From CAYZPW01 sp964480475 (GTDB lineage: Bacteria; B130-G9), in contig CAYZPW010000012.1 in assembly GCA_964480475.1 (NCBI GenBank), forward strand, positions 1 through 46,615: a stretch of DNA of 46,615 nt, in the 5' to 3' direction. A program made the translations under genes and the position numbers. How positions within the stretch are numbered: the first letter of the stretch is position 1; each line of letters opens with the position of its first letter. The notes under the pieces are model-generated. The model was not told where the DNA came from and made no database searches. It was given only the letters and a program-made list of their open reading frames with translations. Below are positions 25,978-33,693 of this stretch, in pieces.

Positions 25978-26184
25978 ATGAAGGTCACAATAGAACTGTC
26001 CGAGGAGCGAGCGACGACGCTTCGTGAGACCGCCAGACGGATTGGGGTCACACTGGAGGAGCTTGCCAGTGCCGCGCTGTCAGACGCACTCGACCATTCC
26101 AAAGAGGATTTCCTGGAGGCTGCCGAATACGTCCTAAAGAAAAACGAGCAGCTCTTTCGGCGACTTGCTCAGGGGCCAAGATAG
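25978..26184 (+). CDS. Ribbon-helix-helix-like antitoxin-type protein, solitary
   Basis: A 68-residue protein starting MKVTIELSEERATTLRETAR. It has a short beta strand and two helices typical of RHH DNA-binding antitoxins, then EAAEYVLKKNEQLFRRLA, a tail I associate with antitoxins of death-on-curing (Doc/Fic) toxins. A good ribosome-binding site (GGGGAG) precedes the ATG. No toxin gene follows; the next 210 bases hold only a repeat tract before rlmN. It is either an orphan antitoxin or a stand-alone regulator. Confidence 0.7.
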   Translation: MKVTIELSEERATTLRETARRIGVTLEELASAALSDALDHSKEDFLEAAEYVLKKNEQLFRRLAQGPR

Positions 26185-26287
26185 AACCGACAGCTGGGGC
26201 GGCAATCCTGCTCGATTGTCCTTCAGCATCGATGAGAAAGGGCAGGCCGTCGCAGCCCGGCGAACCCCTATGTGACCCGCCTGCGGA

Positions 26288-26317
26288 TTGACCTTTTGAC
26301 CCTTTGACCTATTGACC
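26288..26317 (+). repeat. TTGACC repeat tract, locus 2
   Basis: Four copies of TTGACC at 26288, 26296, 26304 and 26312, an exact 8-base period, with variable two-base spacers (TT, CT, TA). It is intergenic, between the antitoxin-like gene and rlmN. Confidence 0.85.
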
Positions 26318-26397
26318 ATTCATGTCCTACCTGATTTGACCGCAGTTCGCTACGTGCGTATCCTGACGGAAGTTTCAAATTCAACGGAGGCTAGCTG

Positions 26398-27441
26398 TTG
26401 AAGAACGACATACTTGACCTTTCGCTCCAGGAGCTGGACACGCTGCTTCTCGACTGGGGGGAGCCGCGATACAGGAGCAGGCAAGTCTTCGAGTGGGTTT
26501 ATTCGAGGTTGGTAAAGCAGTTTGGGCAAATGACTAACCTGCCGGCGGCGATGCGGGAGCGACTCGGAGCGGAGTTCGAGATATGCAGGCCAAGGGTCAT
26601 CGAGGTACTCAAATCGAAGACCGACGGCGCCTCGAAGCATCTCATAGAGCTCCACGACGGGAATCTGGTGGAATCGGTGCTGATCCCCACCGAGAATAGG
26701 CTCACGCTTTGCGTCTCGACGCAGGTCGGCTGCAAATTCGGCTGCGTGTTCTGCGCGAGCGGCGCAAATGGCTTCACTAGGAATCTATCGTCGGGCGAGA
26801 TGCTCGCCCAGGTGCTTCTGGCGGAAAGAGCTGCCGCGACGAGGCATATCTCGCACATCGTCCTGATGGGGATGGGCGAGCCGCTTGACAATCTGAGGAA
26901 TACGTTGAAGGCGGTCAAGACGATAAACTGCGATGTTGGCTTGAACATCGGCTGGAGACGGATCACGATCTCGACGATTGGGGTCCCGAACACTGTGAAA
27001 GAACTCATCGAGCAAACGCCGCAGGTAGGTCTTTCCTTTTCGCTTCACGCGCCGAACGATACGATTCGGGAGCAGATCGTTCCGGCCAACAAGGCGTTCC
27101 CCGTCGCGTCGCTTCTGGACGCTGCCCGGGAGTATTTCAAGGCGACCGGGCGGCTGCCCACGTTTGAGTATGTGCTCTTTGACAGGCTTAACTCGGAGCC
27201 AAACCATGCAACGGCACTTGCAGCGCTGCTCAAGAGTGTCCGCTGCAAGTTGAATCTGATCCCGTTCAACCAGACGCCTAATTCAGACTTCTCGGCGCCG
27301 TCCGCTGGCAAGGTGGCTCGGTTTCTCTCAATACTTGAAAAGTCAGGCGTGAAGGCTACTATCAGGCATTCTAAGGGCCGCGACATCGCAGCCGCCTGCG
27401 GGCAACTCGCAAGTCAGAAGTCTGAAGTCCAAAGTCAATAG
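26398..27441 (+). CDS. rlmN: Dual-specificity RNA methyltransferase RlmN
   Basis: A 347-residue radical SAM enzyme that methylates C2 of A2503 in 23S rRNA and A37 in some tRNAs. The iron-sulfur motif CxxxCxxC is C112-C116-C119 in GCKFGCVFCASG. The S-adenosylmethionine motif is MGMGEPLDN. The second catalytic Cys is C334 in AAACGQLA. The start is TTG at 26398, supported by GGAGG 7 bases upstream. The final residues (SQKSEVQSQ) follow the normal end of the enzyme and are encoded by a heptamer repeat tract, so they are probably an acquired tail. Confidence 0.96.
   Translation: MKNDILDLSLQELDTLLLDWGEPRYRSRQVFEWVYSRLVKQFGQMTNLPAAMRERLGAEFEICRPRVIEVLKSKTDGASKHLIELHDGNLVESVLIPTENRLTLCVSTQVGCKFGCVFCASGANGFTRNLSSGEMLAQVLLAERAAATRHISHIVLMGMGEPLDNLRNTLKAVKTINCDVGLNIGWRRITISTIGVPNTVKELIEQTPQVGLSFSLHAPNDTIREQIVPANKAFPVASLLDAAREYFKATGRLPTFEYVLFDRLNSEPNHATALAALLKSVRCKLNLIPFNQTPNSDFSAPSAGKVARFLSILEKSGVKATIRHSKGRDIAAACGQLASQKSEVQSQ
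27411..27438 (+). repeat. Heptamer tract encoding the RlmN C-terminal tail
   Basis: Four tandem units: AAGTCAG, AAGTCTG, AAGTCCA, AAGTCAA. They are read in frame as the last nine residues of RlmN; the stop TAG follows at once. Confidence 0.85.
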
Positions 27442-27453
27442 ACGGGAACTTGA

Positions 27454-27495
27454 CACAACTGCTAACTGCCAACCGGTAACGGCAAACTGAATTAC
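27454..27495 (+). repeat. Heptamer tract abutting the ABC-F start codon
   Basis: Six 7-base units: CACAACT, GCTAACT, GCCAACC, GGTAACG, GCAAACT, GAATTAC. The tract ends one base before the ATG at 27497, where a ribosome-binding site would be expected but is absent. Confidence 0.7.
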
Positions 27496-27496
27496 C

Positions 27497-29500
27497 ATGT
27501 TCGCGTTGAATGACGTATCGCTCAAATTCGTTGGGCGGAAGATTCTCGATAACTTGTCGTGGCACGTATCGGACGGCCAGCGGGTTGGCGTAGTCGGCGC
27601 GAACGGTTCGGGCAAAACGACGCTTCTGAAGGTTATCGCGGGCCTGCAAGAGCCGGACGCAGGCAACGTCGAGGCGCCCAAAAGCTGCACGTTCGGTTAC
27701 CTGCCACAGGAGATATACGAGGTGCTGGAGCTCTCTGTGTGGGACGAGGTGATGCAGGTCTTCGCTGATGTCATTGAGCTCGAGCAGGAGATGTCGCGGC
27801 TGGAGCACGAGATAGCGGCGAAGGGTGAGGCGGCGACCGACGACGATCCGCTCCTGCAACGGTATAGCTTCTGTCAGCACAGGTTCGAGCAGCTCGACGG
27901 GTTTGAGATCGAGGCCAAGGCGGGCTCTGTTCTTCTCGGGCTTGGCTTTGCGAAGAGCGATTTTGAGCGGAACTCATCCGAGTTCAGCGGTGGCTGGCAG
28001 ATGCGGATTGCGCTGGCGAAGGTCCTGCTCGAGGAGCCTGATGTGCTGCTTCTCGACGAGCCGACGAACTACCTTGACCTGGAAGCTAGGCTGTGGCTGG
28101 AGCAATACCTCATTGACTACGAGGGCATTGTGGTGCTCGTCTCGCACGATAGGTACTTCCTCGACAGGATGGTTACCAGCCTCGTTGAGGTCGGCTTCGG
28201 GAAACTGGAGCACTACGAAGGCGGCTACACGAAATATGAGAAAGAGAGGGTTGAGCGTCGGGAGCTGTTGCTCAAACGGCACAGACATCAGCAAGAGCAC
28301 ATCGCCCACGTACAGGCGTTCATTGACAGGTTCAGATACAAAGCCAGCAAGGCCAAATCCGTCCAGGGCAGGATCAAATACCTCGAAAGACTCGAGCGGA
28401 TTGAGCTCCCACCGGAATACAAGAAGCTCAGATTCGACTTTCCTCAGCCCGAACGCGGAGGCAAGGAGGTTGTGCGCCTCACCGGCATCAAGAAGGCCTA
28501 TGGCGACCACAGCGTCTTTGATGGCCTGGACCTAACCGTCTATCGCCGTGAGCGAATCTGTCTGGTGGGCGTGAACGGAGCTGGCAAGACTACTCTTCTG
28601 AAGATGATCGCTGGGCTGGAACCGGCCAATAGTGGTGAGATCAAGCTGGGCTACAACATCAAGCTGGAGTATTTCTCGCAGGACCAAGATACGGGCCTAT
28701 CTCCGGAGAACACGGTGCTGGAGGAGATGGAATCGGTCTCGCCGATCGACATGGTCCCGCGACTGAGGGGGATTCTCGGCAACTTCCTCTTCTCGGGCGA
28801 CGATGTTATCAAGAAGGCGAAGGTCCTCAGCGGCGGCGAGAAGGCACGTCTCGTCCTGGCCAAGATGATGTTTAGCCGTGCGAACTTGCTGGTGCTCGAC
28901 GAGCCAACAAATCATCTCGACATCGCGGCCAAACAGATATTCGAGGATGCGCTCCAGCGGTTCCCAGGCACTGTCCTTCTGGTCTCGCACGACAGGCGAT
29001 TGATGAACAACGTCGCAACGAAGATGCTTGAAGTGAAAGACGGCGTCATCACGCCATATCTGGGGAATTACGATGACTACCTTTACCGAAAGGAGCGCGG
29101 TGAGCCTGAAGCTGCACCGGCAGCTAAGGGAAGCGGTTTGCGACGCCAGCCATCCAGACCTCAATCCAAAGAAAATGCGCTTCACCCGCAAAGCCGTGAG
29201 GGCAAGAGACTGCGGCAGCAGCTCAATCGGGAGCGGATCAGGCTCTTGAAGGAGCTAGAAAACGTGAAATCGCAGGCCGAGGCGCTTGAGAAGGAGGTTG
29301 CGGCCGCCGAGGCGCGGATAGCGGAGCTTCAGCGGCAGTTACCTAAGTCCGAAGGTGACCGGCTGGGGCCGAAGTTCCGAGACCTCAGGCTAGAGAGGCG
29401 TAAGCTGAGCAAGAGGCTCCCGAGGCTCTACGAGAAGTGGGAAAGCCTCTCCAAACGGGAGAACGACCTTCGCGACTCGCTTGCCGAGCTGGACGGATAG
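27497..29500 (+). CDS. ABC-F family ATPase (ribosome-associated)
   Basis: A 667-residue soluble protein with two ABC domains. The first has Walker A GANGSGKT (34-41), signature FSGGWQ and Walker B LLLDEPTNYLD. The second has Walker A GVNGAGKT (358-365), signature LSGGEK and Walker B LVLDEPTNHLD. The interdomain linker YKASKAKSVQGRIKYLERL is the ABC-F signature that reaches the ribosomal P-site tRNA. The C-terminal 120 residues form a charged coiled coil, as in Uup and Uup-like members. It probably relieves stalled ribosomes. There are no membrane segments. The start has no Shine-Dalgarno sequence because a heptamer tract occupies that place. Confidence 0.93.
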   Translation: MFALNDVSLKFVGRKILDNLSWHVSDGQRVGVVGANGSGKTTLLKVIAGLQEPDAGNVEAPKSCTFGYLPQEIYEVLELSVWDEVMQVFADVIELEQEMSRLEHEIAAKGEAATDDDPLLQRYSFCQHRFEQLDGFEIEAKAGSVLLGLGFAKSDFERNSSEFSGGWQMRIALAKVLLEEPDVLLLDEPTNYLDLEARLWLEQYLIDYEGIVVLVSHDRYFLDRMVTSLVEVGFGKLEHYEGGYTKYEKERVERRELLLKRHRHQQEHIAHVQAFIDRFRYKASKAKSVQGRIKYLERLERIELPPEYKKLRFDFPQPERGGKEVVRLTGIKKAYGDHSVFDGLDLTVYRRERICLVGVNGAGKTTLLKMIAGLEPANSGEIKLGYNIKLEYFSQDQDTGLSPENTVLEEMESVSPIDMVPRLRGILGNFLFSGDDVIKKAKVLSGGEKARLVLAKMMFSRANLLVLDEPTNHLDIAAKQIFEDALQRFPGTVLLVSHDRRLMNNVATKMLEVKDGVITPYLGNYDDYLYRKERGEPEAAPAAKGSGLRRQPSRPQSKENALHPQSREGKRLRQQLNRERIRLLKELENVKSQAEALEKEVAAAEARIAELQRQLPKSEGDRLGPKFRDLRLERRKLSKRLPRLYEKWESLSKRENDLRDSLAELDG

Positions 29501-29546
29501 GCGGCTTCGATCCACGGTTGCGATGCGTTGTTGACACAGATGTCCT

Positions 29547-29650
29547 GTAGGGGCGATGCTTGCCCCGCCCGTTCGAATTGATGGTCGCATAAGATGCCTC
29601 GTATCCGCAGGGATTCATGTAGGCGGGCGGGTCTGAGACACCGCCCCTAC
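29547..29650. repeat. GTAGGGGCG-ended dispersed repeat, copy A
   Basis: 104 bases bounded by GTAGGGGCG and its inverse CGCCCCTAC. The central part (GGTCGCATAAGATGCCTCGT) is identical in copy B at 38836. It lies between the convergent ABC-F and GT9 genes. Confidence 0.88.
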
Positions 29651-29660
29651 GACCTATGCA

Positions 29661-29681
29661 CCGACTCATGAGACAGCCTCC
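29661..29681. repeat. Outer inverted-end sequence next to copy A
   Basis: Starts CCGACTCATGAGACAGCCTC and matches 17 of 21 bases of the right end of the composite element at 42291-42311. In both places it lies 10 bases after a CGCCCCTAC end. Here it overlaps the stop and last codons (EAVS-stop) of the minus-strand GT9 gene. Confidence 0.7.
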
Positions 29682-30793
29682 TGATTCTCGCCTTGAAGCA
29701 GCCTCATCCCGGCCTTTGCGACTTTGGTCGGCGAGATGTTCTTGATGCAGGCCATACTCTTGCATTTCCGCTTGTAGCATGGGCCGCAGGCCATCTCGTG
29801 CCAAGCGACAATTGATCGATTGCCGAACGGGCCGTTTCTCGCGGGGTCGGAAGGACCGAAAAGACCGACAGTGGGCCTGCTGAGAACAGCGGCGATGTGA
29901 AGCACGGCCGTGTCGCCTGAGACTACGAGGTCGCAAGCGTTCAGAATCGCGCATAGCCGCGTAATGTCCGACGGCGGGGCAAGAAAGACATCATCGCCCG
30001 CCTCGTCCCCCAACTGCTCGATCACGTCCTCCGCATACTGTTCCTCTCCAGGCCCATGAAGCAGCATAAAACGAATCTGGCGGTCTTCATTCGTCCCTCG
30101 CATAATCCTGATCATTCTAGCGAAATTGGATGCGCCCCAACGCTTCGTTACCCAGGCCGCACACGGATTGATACCAATGAGCAGATCGCCATCCTGCACA
30201 TCTTTCTCCCTGAGATACTCCTTGAACTGCCGCCTGGCGCCGCCATCAATCACGATCTCAGGCTTCGTTCCGTCACAGAGACGAGCCTCCGCGAGCGGCT
30301 CGACGTCGCCAAGCTCCTCAGCTACCGCCCAGACCATCCAGCAGAGCTTCTCGACAACGTGCTTGGCGTCAACCGTGTGCCAGCACTTGCGGTTCGTGAG
30401 GCGCGCGCTCAGGCGCTCACGACATTCGCGTTTCGGGAAGCCGAATCTCAACCGCGACTTCGATACCCACGCAAAAGCGCTGCTTTTGAGAAGGCCCTGG
30501 AGATCGATAGCGGCGTCATACCTCGCCTCCTTCAAGCGCGCGACCACTTGCCGAATCTCGGACAGAACCCTGAATGGATGCCTGAACAACTCGCGACGCC
30601 AGTTTCTCGTGTCGATCACGATGCGCGAGGAGATGTGCGGATTGCCATCAAGAATAGGGGCCGATTTCACCTCTACCAGCCAATCGATAACGGCGTTGGG
30701 ATAGAGCTTTCGCAGCAGGGAAACGGCCGGCAGCGCGTGGACGACATCGCCGATAGCGCCAAGCTTGATGACGAGGAACCTCTTCGCACCCAT
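29666..30793 (-). CDS. Glycosyltransferase family 9 (LPS heptosyltransferase-like)
   Basis: A 375-residue ADP-heptose-type LPS transferase. It begins MGAKRFLVIKLGAIGDVVHA, the GT9 N-terminal signature, followed by LPAVSLLRKLYPNAVIDWLV. The donor site has VVSGDTAVLHIAAVLSRPTV and GLFGPSDPARNGPFG, followed by CGPCYKRKCKSMACIKNIS, a Cys motif common at the C terminus of heptosyltransferases. It extends the LPS core at the inner membrane. I use ATG 30793 because the GT9 fold begins there; a TTG 12 codons upstream is possible. The last residues (QEAVS) are encoded by a repeat end. Confidence 0.92.
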   Translation of the reverse strand: MGAKRFLVIKLGAIGDVVHALPAVSLLRKLYPNAVIDWLVEVKSAPILDGNPHISSRIVIDTRNWRRELFRHPFRVLSEIRQVVARLKEARYDAAIDLQGLLKSSAFAWVSKSRLRFGFPKRECRERLSARLTNRKCWHTVDAKHVVEKLCWMVWAVAEELGDVEPLAEARLCDGTKPEIVIDGGARRQFKEYLREKDVQDGDLLIGINPCAAWVTKRWGASNFARMIRIMRGTNEDRQIRFMLLHGPGEEQYAEDVIEQLGDEAGDDVFLAPPSDITRLCAILNACDLVVSGDTAVLHIAAVLSRPTVGLFGPSDPARNGPFGNRSIVAWHEMACGPCYKRKCKSMACIKNISPTKVAKAGMRLLQGENQEAVS

Positions 30794-30855
30794 GCCCAGA
30801 ATAGTAATGCGGGTGACTCCAAATCGCAAAGCACGCCGAGTAGGTGCAATAGTCT

Positions 30856-30905
30856 GTGGGGGCGCGGTCTCAGACCCGCCCGTTCAGGTCAATCGTAGGT
30901 CGTGT
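30856..30905. repeat. GTAGGGGCG-type dispersed repeat, truncated copy C
   Basis: GTGGGGGCGCGGTCTCAGAC followed by CCGCCCGTTCAG matches the left half of copies A and B. The right half is missing. It lies in the divergent region between the GT9 and the flavoprotein gene. Confidence 0.65.
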
Positions 30906-31021
30906 CGAGGATAGCATAATCGATTGAACTAACCCGGGCGGCCGGACACAATGCGTGTCCCTGCCAATCCTGCCCCGAACTCGACAATCGCCATTCGTCA
31001 ACTTCTCAACTTGCAGCTCCC

Positions 31022-31063
31022 AACTTGAAACCTGAAACCTGAAACTCGAAACTTGGAACTTGG
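31022..31063 (+). repeat. Heptamer tract upstream of the flavoprotein gene
   Basis: Six units: AACTTGA, AACCTGA, AACCTGA, AACTCGA, AACTTGG, AACTTGG. Related but less regular sequence (AACTTCTC, AACTTGC) precedes it from about 31010. Its end is 63 bases before the TTG start at 31127. Confidence 0.9.
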
Positions 31064-31126
31064 GACGCCCTCAGATAGTATGCTCCCCTAAACCAGTGAA
31101 CTGATGCTCTCAAACGGAGAGATGCT

Positions 31127-32542
31127 TTGACGAAATCTGTTGTGATCTTGGGCGCTGGGCCTGCGGGGCTTGCAGCTGCCTACTATCTCTGCAAAGGCGG
31201 TTGCACTGACATCACACTTCTCGAGTCGGAGAAGTTCGTGGGAGGTATCTCGGCCACGATGCGCCGGGACAACGTGCTGTTCGACTTCGGCAGCCATAGG
31301 ATACATCCCGGGTGCGACCCCGAGACACTGTCACTCCTAAGATCGCTACTTGGAGACGATCTGCTGAGCAGGCCACGGCGAGGCGCGATATGGCTTTCAG
31401 GGCGGCTGATTGAGTATCCGCTCCGCACCGGTCAGGTCGCATCAGGTCTCGGTCCGCTTCGCGCTGCGCGGATCGTGGCGAGTTTCGCACGGCAGAGGCT
31501 CTTTCCCGCCTCGGCCGACGAAGCCCGGCAGACCTCGAAGACGCTCCTTGTCCAGCGCTTTGGAAGCGCCATGTATGAGCTGTTCTACAAGCCATACACG
31601 AGCAAGGTCTTCGGCATCCCCCCCGACCAGATGTCGCCCGAGCAGGCTCGGCGACGCGTTGGCTCCAGAAGCCTCATTGAAATCGTAAGAAAAACACTCG
31701 GCGCGAAAAAGCCAGATACCACAAATCCCAACAACTTCTTTTATCCCAGGCTCGGATTTGGCCAGGTGTGTGACGTTCTGACCGACAGCATTCAGAACGC
31801 CGGCGCGTCAATAATACTCCGCGCCTCACCCAAGAAGATGCGGATCAGGGATGGTCGGGTCGAACAGCTTGAATATGTGATCGGAAAAAAGAAGCACACG
31901 CTGAAGCCTGATTTCGTCTTCTCAACGGTTCCGCTCCGTTCGCTGACCTCGCTCTGCCTGCCGGGCGCAAGTCCCGTCCGTCGCGCCTCGATGAGCCTCG
32001 AATACAGGTCGCTCGTCCTGCTCTACATCGTAGTCAACAGAGATCGCGTCGGCGAGAAGGACGCATACTACTTCGCCTCAGGCGAGATTCTCTTTAATCG
32101 CATCTCGGAACAAAAGAACTTCAGCCCAGAGATGGCTCCCGAAGGCAAGACGGTCCTCTGCGCCGACATCAGCTGTGACGCTTCCGAGAGGCTCTGGGCA
32201 GCGTCAGACGAAGAGGTGTTCCAGATGGCGAAGGAATCGCTCAAGCGCTTTGGCGTCATCCCTTTGAAAGACGTTGACTGCTGGTTCACGAGGCGCGTGA
32301 GGCACGCCTATCCCGTGTATTCGCTCGGCTACGAAGAATACCTAAAGACCGTCTTGGACTGGACGGACACGATCGAGAACCTGATAACACTCGGCCGCCA
32401 GGGCCTCTTCGCGCACAACAACTTCCACCACTCGGTGATGATGGCCAAGGCCGCCGCGGAGCATCTCCTCTCCGGAAAAACGAAGGCCGAAGGCTGGAAC
32501 CAGGCCCGCAAAGCCTTCGACGACTTCAAGGTGATTGATTGA
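31127..32542 (+). CDS. FAD-dependent oxidoreductase, UDP-galactopyranose mutase-like
   Basis: A 471-residue flavoprotein. The N-terminal dinucleotide fold is VVILGAGPAGLAAAYYL (GAGPAG 9-14), followed by GGISATM and FDFGSHRIHP, the FAD-contact motif seen in UDP-galactopyranose mutase and related amine oxidase-fold enzymes. LFYKPYTSKVFGIPPDQMS matches the KVWG motif of glycan-associated members. With LPS transferases on its upstream side, a role in making an unusual sugar for the envelope is likely, but the substrate is inferred. The start is TTG 31127 with GGAGA 6 bases upstream. It converges with the restriction enzyme gene. Confidence 0.78.
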   Translation: MTKSVVILGAGPAGLAAAYYLCKGGCTDITLLESEKFVGGISATMRRDNVLFDFGSHRIHPGCDPETLSLLRSLLGDDLLSRPRRGAIWLSGRLIEYPLRTGQVASGLGPLRAARIVASFARQRLFPASADEARQTSKTLLVQRFGSAMYELFYKPYTSKVFGIPPDQMSPEQARRRVGSRSLIEIVRKTLGAKKPDTTNPNNFFYPRLGFGQVCDVLTDSIQNAGASIILRASPKKMRIRDGRVEQLEYVIGKKKHTLKPDFVFSTVPLRSLTSLCLPGASPVRRASMSLEYRSLVLLYIVVNRDRVGEKDAYYFASGEILFNRISEQKNFSPEMAPEGKTVLCADISCDASERLWAASDEEVFQMAKESLKRFGVIPLKDVDCWFTRRVRHAYPVYSLGYEEYLKTVLDWTDTIENLITLGRQGLFAHNNFHHSVMMAKAAAEHLLSGKTKAEGWNQARKAFDDFKVID

Positions 32543-32555
32543 GGAGCAGACCTTT

Positions 32556-32570
32556 GTGCGGTCAACGCAC
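32556..32570. terminator. Short hairpin between convergent genes
   Basis: GTGCG-GTCAA-CGCAC forms a 5-bp stem with a 5-base loop in the 31-base gap between the convergent flavoprotein and endonuclease genes. There is no T-run in either direction. It may act as a weak shared stop signal. Confidence 0.3.
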
Positions 32571-32573
32571 GGC

Positions 32574-33686
32574 CTAATCATGGCTAAGGCCGATGAAATC
32601 CTCGAGAGGGGCCTTGTTCAATTCTCGCTCAAGGAACTTACCTATCCGGCTTTGCTTCATTTTCGTGAGCTTGTGCTCAAAGCCCACAACTCGGCTCAAT
32701 TCCCGAGCAACTTCTTGGGGCCAATAGCCAGCGCTCATCTGTATGATGCAAGCGCCTATCTGTCTCGCCAGACGTTCAATGCGGCTGTTCGGACCGATAC
32801 GGTCAACAATTATGATCGTCGCCATGTAGTGCGCAGAACCGCCTATCTCAATCTCGCGCTCAAAACGCGTCACCTTATCTAGCGAGATCTCAGGATTCCC
32901 ACGGCCGATGAAGCCTATGTCAAAGCGCACGCCCTTGCCCGCTTGATACAGCAGCGTGGCATCGCTTTCACGCCGCTCACCTCGAGATGAAAGCCAAAAC
33001 ACACCTTCGGGCTGCTTCGGCGGGGGGACAATGTGTTTGAACCCCAGAATATGGAGCAAAGAACCAAGAATCAGCTTTTCGAACAGCTTGCCATAGGCTG
33101 ATTTCTCTGACCCACGAATCGTCAAGGTTTGAGCGCCAATCGTGTTGAGCAGGTATGTCATGACCAGCCAATTGATCTCCGCTCTTACACTAGAATTGAG
33201 CGCTAAGCTGCCACACAATTGCCCACTGCATTCCGCATGCTTCTCGATTGTCTGGCGGCAGGTCTCGATATAACGGTCTCGATATGTCTCAAGTGAGTCG
33301 GGATTGTCCCTCAAAACGTTCTGGGAGCCTTTGTCAGTCAGTCCAAGAACCCACTGAGCTAGCCATCTTTCCGCCTTGCTAAGGGCTCCCGTTCCAAGAA
33401 TGGCGGTGGCAAGATGAGGCAATTCAGTGATGAAGTTGTCAGAAAGAGCCGAACCCTTCAGAAAGAGATCGACAGTTGCGAGATTGATCGCAACAATGCG
33501 GCGCCGCGTCAAGACCTCAGTGGAGTCCCGGATGTTGTGCCCAGTTAGAACATCAAGCACAACCCCACGCACCACGTCCATACCGATTTCTCGAACCAAG
33601 TCACTGCCCCTAGCAGAAAGCAGCTTCAGCCCGGCAGGTGACATTAGTTCGCTGAGACTTTTAACCTCTGATGTTCCTTCTGGCAT
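32574..33686 (-). CDS. Type II restriction endonuclease, CfrBI-like
   Basis: A 370-residue protein starting MPEGTSEVKSLSELM. Recognisable stretches are SARGSDLVREIGMDVVRGVV and HNIRDSTEVLTRRRIVAIN, which I associate with the CfrBI family (site CCWWGG). KLFEKLILGSLLHILGF and KGVRFDIGFIGRG could hold the acidic residues of a PD-(D/E)xK-type site; this is inference. The gene starts 7 bases after the stop of the methyltransferase gene, as expected for a methyltransferase-first restriction-modification operon. Specificity should be treated as provisional. CCATGG sites occur in the window (20234, 36093), so if the specificity is right the host must protect them by methylation. Confidence 0.72.
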   Translation of the reverse strand: MPEGTSEVKSLSELMSPAGLKLLSARGSDLVREIGMDVVRGVVLDVLTGHNIRDSTEVLTRRRIVAINLATVDLFLKGSALSDNFITELPHLATAILGTGALSKAERWLAQWVLGLTDKGSQNVLRDNPDSLETYRDRYIETCRQTIEKHAECSGQLCGSLALNSSVRAEINWLVMTYLLNTIGAQTLTIRGSEKSAYGKLFEKLILGSLLHILGFKHIVPPPKQPEGVFWLSSRGERRESDATLLYQAGKGVRFDIGFIGRGNPEISLDKVTRFEREIEIGGSAHYMATIIIVDRIGPNSRIERLARQIGACIIQMSAGYWPQEVARELSRVVGFEHKLTKMKQSRIGKFLERELNKAPLEDFIGLSHD

Positions 33687-33693
33687 ATCCCAC

